A DNA stretch of 64,000 nt, taken from an uncultured cyanobacterium (GTDB lineage Bacteria > Cyanobacteriota > Cyanobacteriia > Cyanobacteriales > Nostocaceae). The position numbers and the translations under genes are program-made. Each line of letters begins with the position of its first letter. The first letter of the stretch is position 1. Shown in pieces: positions 58,055-64,000 of this stretch. The stretch is from positions 1-64,000 of the forward strand of contig CAIVAU010000083.1 in NCBI GenBank assembly GCA_903903925.1. Direction: 5' to 3'. A model generated the notes under the pieces. It was not told the origin of the DNA. It did not search any database and saw only the letters and a list, made by a program, of their open reading frames with translations.

Positions 58055-59119
58055 ATGTGTTACACATCATACAGCCCGACCTTGTTGTTGCGCAGCGGTA
58101 CTGCAATGACATTCTACACTGCTTTATGGGCAAGCCGGAGATGGGAACGTACTACAAAAAACCCAGAACCGCCTTATGAGAAGAAAATTTTTCTTGGTGC
58201 ACAAGGCGTACCCATTTTTGGCTGGGTTGCGATCCCAGAAAACCCCCGAAGCACGATTATCGGCACTTATGGCATCACAGGTGAGTTAGATAATCAATGG
58301 TTTCTGAAGCTCCTGGGACGCAAAGCATACGCTCAAGGATATGCTGTTGTGTTGTTTGATTGGCGTGCCCACGGGAAAACAGCAGAGTTATCGCCAACTT
58401 TAACAAGCGATGGTTTGTATGAGGGGGAAGATTTTGTTCGGATTGCCGCATCTGCCAAAGCTATGGGTTGTCCAGGGAAATTTTGGTTCACGGGATACTC
58501 ATTAGGGGGACAGTTGGCGCTTTGGGCAGTCAAAGCAGCGATGGATCTAACTAGAAGCGATGAGGATTTAGGGTTAAAAGACAACGACATTGGCGGTGCG
58601 GCAGTAATTTGTCCAAGTTTAGATTCTAGGCGATCGCTTGCCTATTTAGTCAAACAACCTCTTGGGAAATATATCGAGAAATTGATCGCCCGACAACTAA
58701 AAAAACTGGCATGGCGAATTCACGATGCTCATCCTGGAACCATTGACCCAGAAGCGATCGAACGAGCTAACAGCATCTGGGGTTTTGACCACGAATTGGT
58801 CATTGGGCGATTGGGTTTTCCCTCTGTGGAAGCATATTACGAGGCAAGTAGCGCTTTACATCTGCTGCCAAATCTAGAGAAGCCTACCTTAATTATATAT
58901 GCTGAAGACGATCCGTTATTTGATCCAGCAATTTTGCCTGATTTGCAAGCCGCCTGTGCCAACACGAGGGCAATAGATTTGGTACTCACCCGTCACGGCG
59001 GTCATGTTGGCTATTTAAGTAGTGTATGGGGTCAGCGTCAAGCAAAAGACCCCGATCCTTGGTGGGCATGGAATCGGGTTTTACAGTGGCTTGAACAGGA
59101 GTTAGGAGTCAGGAGTTAG
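58055..59119 (+). CDS. YheT-like alpha/beta hydrolase
   Basis: The 354-aa alpha/beta hydrolase has nucleophile Ser149 (GYSLGG), Asp286 (YAEDDPLFDP) and His317 (RHGGHVGY). An N-terminal YSPTLLLRSGTAMTFYTAL segment matches the conserved start of the YheT family, supporting the first ATG. Its substrate is unknown. The last residues (ELGVRS) and the stop lie within a heptamer repeat array. Confidence 0.85.
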   Translation: MCYTSYSPTLLLRSGTAMTFYTALWASRRWERTTKNPEPPYEKKIFLGAQGVPIFGWVAIPENPRSTIIGTYGITGELDNQWFLKLLGRKAYAQGYAVVLFDWRAHGKTAELSPTLTSDGLYEGEDFVRIAASAKAMGCPGKFWFTGYSLGGQLALWAVKAAMDLTRSDEDLGLKDNDIGGAAVICPSLDSRRSLAYLVKQPLGKYIEKLIARQLKKLAWRIHDAHPGTIDPEAIERANSIWGFDHELVIGRLGFPSVEAYYEASSALHLLPNLEKPTLIIYAEDDPLFDPAILPDLQAACANTRAIDLVLTRHGGHVGYLSSVWGQRQAKDPDPWWAWNRVLQWLEQELGVRS

Positions 59120-59152
59120 GAGTCAGGAGTTAGGAGTTAGGAGTTAGGAGTT
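59098..59152 (+). repeat. Heptamer repeat array (GGAGTTA/GGAGTCA)
   Basis: About seven tandem units overlap the 3' end of the hydrolase gene. The remaining 59153-59681 contains no gene I can support. Confidence 0.8.
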
Positions 59153-59681
59153 ATAAGAGTTATCTGTCTTCACAACTCACAATGGCTCTTTTTATCTCTA
59201 GATTCTTTAACAATTCCGATGGATGTATTCTGACTCTTGAATTCTTCCGTTTTTGGATGTATCTAAAAGATATTCCAGTAGCCAACAGAAAAAGAAAGTT
59301 TTTGCTTTTTTGCTATACGTCTTATTGTTTAAGACTCATTGATTCATACAATACTATTACCCAAATTTACAATGTTGCCAAATTGCCAAATCAAGTAATT
59401 ATTTAGAGTCTAGATTTTAAAGCTAAATCTACCACTACCACGATCTTCGTCCATGTTTCTATAACGCTCCCTGACAATTTAATGTTCTCTGAATTCCCTT
59501 TACAGTCAGATGCAAGATAAACAGGAAAGTGAAGTGATTTTTTCTAAAAAAAGCATTGGTGAAAGTAAGGTGATCACCCCTCACTCCATTCATTTAAAAG
59601 AGTGCTAAGAATTGATTCAGTAAGGGGTTTAGGGGTGTAGGGGTCTGAGGGTGTAGGGGTATTAATATTATCTAAAAACAT

Positions 59682-60287
59682 ATGCCATACAGCGAATTCA
59701 CAACAATCACAAAAGCGGAAGAAGCTTTTGGTTTAACTACTGTTGAAGGAAGGCGGTTTATTCCAGAGATTGAACTAATAAAACCTTCTGCTCAACTTGT
59801 GGAATATTTGGAAGAAGTGTTACCTCTCGTGATAGCAACTGGTAGCGAAAAAGCGCGTTCTGAATTAATTATTACTCCGATACTGCTGGAAGTATGGAGA
59901 ATAGTGGAAAAGCAAATAGGGATTTTTTCTGGAGAAGATTTCGATGTTGATAGTTCTGTGGGACTAAACGGAAGATGTGATTTTTTGATCAGCCGCTCAC
60001 CTAAACTCATAGAAATTGATGCCCCCGCAGTTGTCATTGTGGAGGCAAAAAAAGCAGATTTAAGGACTGGAATTGGACAGTGTGTAGCAGAAATGGTTGC
60101 TGCTCAGCGATTCAATAAAGCGAAAAAAAAATCTGTTAACACTATCTATGGAACAGTCACCTCTGGCACTCAATGGCGATTTATGAAGCTAGAGGAAAGT
60201 ACAGTGACCTTTGATTTATCTGAGTATCCGGTTCCCCCAGTAGATTTTATTGTTTCTTTTTTGATTTGGATGATTCGCAATGCTTGA
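59682..60287 (+). CDS. PD-(D/E)xK-like conserved protein
   Basis: This 201-aa protein has NGRCDFLISRSP (Asp100) and VVIVEAKKADLRTGIGQCVAEMVAA (Glu121, Lys123), the D...ExK core of restriction-nuclease-like folds, with a preceding Glu61. Many cyanobacteria carry such lone proteins. Activity and target are unknown. It starts at an ATG without a strong ribosome binding site. Confidence 0.7.
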   Translation: MPYSEFTTITKAEEAFGLTTVEGRRFIPEIELIKPSAQLVEYLEEVLPLVIATGSEKARSELIITPILLEVWRIVEKQIGIFSGEDFDVDSSVGLNGRCDFLISRSPKLIEIDAPAVVIVEAKKADLRTGIGQCVAEMVAAQRFNKAKKKSVNTIYGTVTSGTQWRFMKLEESTVTFDLSEYPVPPVDFIVSFLIWMIRNA

Positions 60288-60343
60288 AAAGAACTATATA
60301 CAGCAGAATTCAAGAGTCAAAACGTCTGTGCGTCTAGCTTTAG

Positions 60344-61225
60344 TTACCAAGAAGTCAAAAAATTCCACCCTTCCTTTTCTTCTGGCACCTTGATATTTTC
60401 CGGTTGAATTAAAGCATCATATTCTCCCGAATCAATCCATTTCAATAACTCGCCAGCCCGCATCACTACCCAGGAAAGCCGATATTCCCCATAGCTTAAT
60501 ATTTTTGTGACCTGATCCATATGATCAAAGTTATTGGATGCGAACTCGCGGGCTTGGGCAAGGAAATCTTCGACTACAGTAGTCGTCAAGTACTCCTGCG
60601 GCAAACCTCCTGCTTTCATCAGTGCAGTAGTTGCTACACTAATATCCTGACAAGCAAGCAACCCAGCACGATCAGCAGTGAACTTGGCCATCATCCGCCA
60701 ATTATACAAACCCAGTTCCATTCCACCAGCTACTAAGCCACCCACCCCCAGGGTGGTGCTACTCAACAAATTTTTCAAAGTTGGCATCACAATTGCCATT
60801 TGGTGATAAATCATATGCTGACTCTTAATGTGAGCAACTTCGTGTCCTAAAACGTAAAGCAACTCATCTGCACCAAGCCACTCCATCCCATCTAGATTGA
60901 TCCCGATAATGGGCTTTTCCACCCCAACAGCGTAGGTTTCAATGTGACCCGTCCCTTGAAACAGATACAGTTCAGGAAGGGAAGCAACATCAAGAATTTG
61001 GCAAGTTTCTACAAGTGCCTGATGCAATTGGGGAAAATTATTGGGCGTGATTCTGATGTCGCTGCCAAGACTTTGTAGCCTCAGTAGGCGATCGATACCG
61101 TATTCGTTAATTTTTTTCAGCAACAGGGAGACACCAGGCATCTTTTTCAAAGAAGCCAAGGCCTTGCGGTCAAAGGGGTGTTCGTAGGCTTCTGAACTTA
61201 GCCCAGTAAATATTTTTCTGGTCAT
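60344..61225 (-). CDS. M48-family metallopeptidase
   Basis: The 293-aa zinc peptidase has HEVAH at 128-132 (His128, Glu129, His132) and a downstream Glu-containing helix (FTADRAGLLACQD). The hydrophobic segment LGVGGLVAGGMELGLY is weakly membrane-like. It lacks the N-terminal helices of HtpX. It likely degrades damaged or unassembled proteins. It is convergent with the PD-(D/E)xK gene. Confidence 0.88.
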   Translation of the reverse strand: MTRKIFTGLSSEAYEHPFDRKALASLKKMPGVSLLLKKINEYGIDRLLRLQSLGSDIRITPNNFPQLHQALVETCQILDVASLPELYLFQGTGHIETYAVGVEKPIIGINLDGMEWLGADELLYVLGHEVAHIKSQHMIYHQMAIVMPTLKNLLSSTTLGVGGLVAGGMELGLYNWRMMAKFTADRAGLLACQDISVATTALMKAGGLPQEYLTTTVVEDFLAQAREFASNNFDHMDQVTKILSYGEYRLSWVVMRAGELLKWIDSGEYDALIQPENIKVPEEKEGWNFLTSW

Positions 61226-61312
61226 GGGTTATGAGCTTTCACGCATAGAGTTTTTGGGAACTTTATTTTCTAGACTAAATCCTGAATTTGTAATTTTAGA
61301 ACTGGAGTAGCA

Positions 61313-61501
61313 ATGAAAACAATTGAAGAATTAAGAACACGTAGTCGAGAACTTAGTAAGCAAGCCGTTGAACTTCGGCGGAAAGGTTCTGAAGTTTACC
61401 CTACCAACCAGGAACTAGCTAAACAGTTCAGACAACAGGCAAGAGAGGCGATGAAACGCTGTCAAGTATTGATACAGGCGTTAAAGAGACAGCTAGTTTG
61501 A
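61313..61501 (+). CDS. Small coiled-coil protein, 62 aa
   Basis: MKTIEELRTRSRELSKQAVE opens a charged, fully helical protein with heptad-like Leu and many Arg/Lys/Gln. GGAG lies 7 nt before the ATG. It is divergent from the M48 peptidase, 88 bp away. It looks like a real small gene of unknown function. Confidence 0.6.
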   Translation: MKTIEELRTRSRELSKQAVELRRKGSEVYPTNQELAKQFRQQAREAMKRCQVLIQALKRQLV

Positions 61502-61606
61502 GACTCTAATCATACTTGCGGTTAACCATTGACCAAGAACGGGGTGTCAGGGTGTCAGGTATCGGGTGTACGGTGTGTATGGGGTTCCCCACACCCTACA
61601 CCCTTT

Positions 61607-62290
61607 TCATGATCGCCCTGCCAACTCCTGAACAAATGCCTGATGTTTCGGATCGCCAATCCCTGCTTGCAGCACATTCAGCACTTCCATCATGTTTCCC
61701 TCTAATAATGCCGACACCGCCAGCCACAACCCTGGAAACACGCTACTGCAAATCATCCCATCAGCATCGGGTTCAATTAATACAAATTCCTCAGCTTGTA
61801 ACCGGAACCAATTGAAGCGATTTTCAAAGGTTTGCCACACCAAATATTCCTGCACACCATTGCGGCGGTAGACGTTTCGCTTAGACCCTAAGTCAATTGC
61901 TGCACTGCTGGTTGCAATTTCTGCTACTAATTCTGGTGCGCCTTCGATGTAGCCATCTTCACTAATGGTTGAGGTTCCACCAATTTCAATCCGCAGTAAG
62001 GCATCTGGTTGGGGTTCATTGTCCAAATCCAGCCTGGTGGTAGCGTTATCCGACCCGCTGACACCGGGAGTAGCCGTGCTGTATACCCCCATCCAGGTAA
62101 TTAAATTGAAATGAGGATTGCCATGAAAGACTCGTACAGGGGATGCCACGTAAACCACTCCTTCAATCAATTCCGCTTTGAATTTTTCTGGGGTTGCATC
62201 ATAGCGGCGCTCAAACTCAGCACGAGTTAGGCGATCGCCACTCTCTAAGGGTGGAATAGGGATAGAACGGGCTGGCTGCTGCAACACCAT
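61607..62290 (-). CDS. Uma2 family (DUF820) PD-(D/E)xK protein
   Basis: The 227-aa protein starts MVLQQPARSIPIPPL. Uma2 features are LTRAEFERRYDATPE, KAELIEGVVYVASPV, NEPQPDALLRI (Asp), GAPELVAEIATSSAAIDLGSKRNVYRRNGVQEYLVW. It is of a different subtype from the Uma2 protein at 9445. AGAGG precedes the ATG at 62290; the upstream TTG is rejected. Confidence 0.85.
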   Translation of the reverse strand: MVLQQPARSIPIPPLESGDRLTRAEFERRYDATPEKFKAELIEGVVYVASPVRVFHGNPHFNLITWMGVYSTATPGVSGSDNATTRLDLDNEPQPDALLRIEIGGTSTISEDGYIEGAPELVAEIATSSAAIDLGSKRNVYRRNGVQEYLVWQTFENRFNWFRLQAEEFVLIEPDADGMICSSVFPGLWLAVSALLEGNMMEVLNVLQAGIGDPKHQAFVQELAGRS

Positions 62291-62506
62291 AATCAACCTC
62301 TAGAGAATGAAGGAGATAGAGTCATTTTAGCCCAACCACATCGCGGTTTGTTTCACTTTGGACCCGATGACGTGGAGTTTTTCTTTGGGCGTGAGGTTTT
62401 TGTCGAAACAAATTAGAATAAGATTTTATCTTGGAGATAAAAGATGACAATTAAAGTTCTTAACGCTTGCAATTTTACCTCAGCCAACCATTTGAAGTAG
62501 GTGCTC

Positions 62507-63052
62507 ATGCTCCACAATATCTTGCTCATCATTCACCACTGGCTGGGCAACTGGTGGGCTTTCGGCTCCCTGTTCTTACTTACCGGATTTGTTTTCGGCT
62601 ACCTCGTGCCCCGCGCCAAGGCACCGATATTCGCGAATGTTACGACTGATTTGCCGAAGCGTGTCCTTGACGAATACATGATGACGTGGAGCGCAAAGGA
62701 TGCAGACCGCTTCTTCCGGGAGATCGGATCTGGGGGGCGTGAAGCATATCAGGTATTCTATCGGCGAATCGACTTCTGGTTCCCTGGCCTTGTCATCAGT
62801 CTGCTATACGTGAGTTTCCTTGCGCTTGCTTTTCCGCCTAATTCCCCTTTCGCCTGGGTCAGCATCCTGGGCCTAGCAGGCTGGCCCTTCGACCTTGCCG
62901 AGAACCTGAACCATTACAGAATGGCGAGTAGCTATCCGCAGTTGACGAGCCCTGCGCTTGTCGTCGGGCCGATTTTCACGCTGATGAAATGGATGCTCGC
63001 GGTCACGCTTCCGCTGGTTGGAATTGCTGGGTTTGTAGCGAGCGCCCTCTAG
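62507..63052 (+). CDS. GC-rich integral membrane protein of unknown function
   Basis: The 181-aa protein has four hydrophobic segments (about 8-33, 88-110, 115-130, 148-180) and a soluble loop containing YMMTWSAKDADRFF. GC content counted in 60-base rows is about 50-60 %, against roughly 40-45 % around it. The codons favour G/C third positions. It therefore looks horizontally acquired. GTAGGTG lies before the ATG at 62507. No family is recognised. Confidence 0.7.
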   Translation: MLHNILLIIHHWLGNWWAFGSLFLLTGFVFGYLVPRAKAPIFANVTTDLPKRVLDEYMMTWSAKDADRFFREIGSGGREAYQVFYRRIDFWFPGLVISLLYVSFLALAFPPNSPFAWVSILGLAGWPFDLAENLNHYRMASSYPQLTSPALVVGPIFTLMKWMLAVTLPLVGIAGFVASAL

Positions 63053-63098
63053 CTAGGCCGGGATAACTCGGTTCAGGTCAACGTGCCCCCGCGTATTG

Positions 63099-63141
63099 GG
63101 CATTGAGCCGAGATCCGTTTAACAAACCAGCAAGATGGTCT
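63099..63141 (+). repeat. 43-bp dispersed element, copy 2
   Basis: Matches 50591-50633 at 37 of 43 positions without gaps. It lies just after the GC-rich membrane gene and before the last gene of the window. Confidence 0.7.
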
Positions 63142-63210
63142 CAAAACAATTGCTATATCATTGAAAAAATACTTCTATCAAATGGATGATCTAAGTATCG
63201 CCATCTCAAG

Positions 63211-64000
63211 ATGCAGCTTATGTCATCGAATTCTGACCAACTGCTCAAAATTGAAGTTAGGCTTCCATCCTCTCATCCTCAGCTATTGGTAGGACTTGAG
63301 ACCTGGCTGCGTTTGGGTTTAATATCTGATGCCCAAGTCAGGCAGATATGCCGAGAGTTTCTGGTTTGTGCTGTGGTGTTACAACCTCAAGTTAAACCTG
63401 AACCACAAAATTTAGAGATATTGCATCCAAGGTCTCTAAATCATAGTCATACGCCAGTACCAATAGCCCAACAACCTAACATTCTAGCCAGAATGTTGCA
63501 GTCACTAGGGGCAGAATTGAGTGTCCGGTGGCTGTTGTTTTTAGGGATGTTTTTAGTCGTCGTGTCCTCTGGGGTACTCGCAGCTAGTCAGTGGGAGAAG
63601 TTTCCTCCTGTTGGACAGTATGGGGTACTGCTTGCTTATACCTTAAGTTTCTGGGGGGTAAGTTTTTGGGCAATGAGACAGCCTAACTTAGGCTTAACAT
63701 CTCAGGCATTGCTCATTGTCACCCTTTTATTAGTGCCTGTAAATTTTTGGGCAATGGATAGCTTCCATCTGTGGCAAAATCCTGGGGAATGGATTGTGGT
63801 GGCGATCGCCTCTGTTGGTCTGACAGCTATGACTGTCTTAGTCTGCAATTCTCGTCCCTTTGTTACCGGAAAATCTCTGGTGGCGAATATTCTAGTACTG
63901 AGTTATCTGCACTGGGGTTGGAAGTTACCAGGATTCCCCTTAATTGCGGTTTATTTAGCCATAGCAGCAACAACCATTGCTACTGTTTACCAGCAAAGAC
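63211..64000 (+). CDS. Large integral membrane protein, N-terminal part (runs off the window)
   Basis: The frame is open from ATG 63211 (or ATG 63220, MSSNSDQLL) to the end with no stop, at least 263 codons. The first ~100 residues are soluble (LVGLETWLRLGLISDAQVRQICREFLVC), as in cyanobacterial DUF2157-type proteins. Repeated hydrophobic helices rich in Trp follow (WLLFLGMFLVVVSSGVLA, YTLSFWGVSFWAM). Function is unknown; the family call is tentative. Confidence 0.6.
   Translation, partial: MQLMSSNSDQLLKIEVRLPSSHPQLLVGLETWLRLGLISDAQVRQICREFLVCAVVLQPQVKPEPQNLEILHPRSLNHSHTPVPIAQQPNILARMLQSLGAELSVRWLLFLGMFLVVVSSGVLAASQWEKFPPVGQYGVLLAYTLSFWGVSFWAMRQPNLGLTSQALLIVTLLLVPVNFWAMDSFHLWQNPGEWIVVAIASVGLTAMTVLVCNSRPFVTGKSLVANILVLSYLHWGWKLPGFPLIAVYLAIAATTIATVYQQR

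Noticed and set aside
59182-59406. 74-codon plus-strand frame after the hydrolase
   Set aside because: Irregular composition rich in Phe/Tyr/Cys, no ribosome binding site, no recognisable motif.

Overview
The window is chromosomal DNA of a filamentous, almost certainly heterocyst-forming cyanobacterium (Nostocales type). The signs are a vanadium-nitrogenase cluster, a fraCDE filament-integrity operon, chlP, rpaA, a COP23-type protein, many GCGATCGC (HIP1) sites, heptamer repeats of the GGAGTCA/GGAGTTA type, and G-rich or palindromic intergenic repeats. Most genes look native. One short membrane gene near the right end is clearly GC-richer than its surroundings.

Layout. 1-5.7 kb: vnfDG (fused, 5' end outside the window), vnfK, vnfE and vnfN, for the V-nitrogenase and FeV-cofactor assembly. 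5.9-11.1 kb: accessory genes comprising a metallophosphoesterase, an AAA-ATPase/nuclease-like protein, a Uma2 protein, and a PIN-toxin/antitoxin pair with a 44-codon ORF upstream. 11.2-16 kb: a Preiss-Handler NAD operon, pncB-nadD-nrtR-nadE, with a promoter-embedded palindrome that is probably the NrtR operator. 16.4-19.5 kb: a TPR membrane protein with an internal 160-aa tandem duplication, and a COP23-like exported protein. 19.7-28.1 kb: a two-partner secretion set (TpsA, TpsB) followed by a TPR-CHAT peptidase. 28.2-30 kb: xisI with a truncated xisH, and a double-domain CobO-like protein. 30.2-32.8 kb: fraC-fraD-fraE. 32.9-40.4 kb: pentapeptide protein, purN, CPBP protease, DUF3326, a ferredoxin, acnB and small conserved proteins. 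40.6-47.3 kb: DUF4351-like protein, PGM1-like peptide ligase, tRNA-Ala(GGC), prohibitin-like protein, small membrane and secreted proteins, SGNH hydrolase. 47.6-50.2 kb: an orphan UrtA-type binding lipoprotein next to a pentameric ligand-gated ion channel homologue. 51-55.3 kb: endonuclease V, a 220-bp heptamer repeat, PhoD phosphatase behind a likely Pho box, and an SDR. 55.9-64 kb: chlP, rpaA, alpha/beta hydrolase, a PD-(D/E)xK-like protein, an M48 peptidase, a second Uma2 protein, the GC-rich membrane gene, and the start of a large membrane protein.

How the genes fit together. The vnf genes supply Mo-independent nitrogen fixation, and fraCDE supplies the septal connections that let vegetative cells and heterocysts exchange metabolites. 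The NAD operon is a self-contained nicotinate-to-NAD pathway with its own sensor-repressor. The most thought-provoking arrangement is the co-directional pair of a cyanobacterial pLGIC and a urea/amide-type binding protein without its transporter genes, which suggests a ligand-capture plus channel module. Several genes have termini or internal segments apparently made from intergenic repeat DNA (vnfDG linker, tpsB leader, nadE loop, pncB and hydrolase C-termini). All functional calls come from reading motifs and family resemblance. No database search was run.
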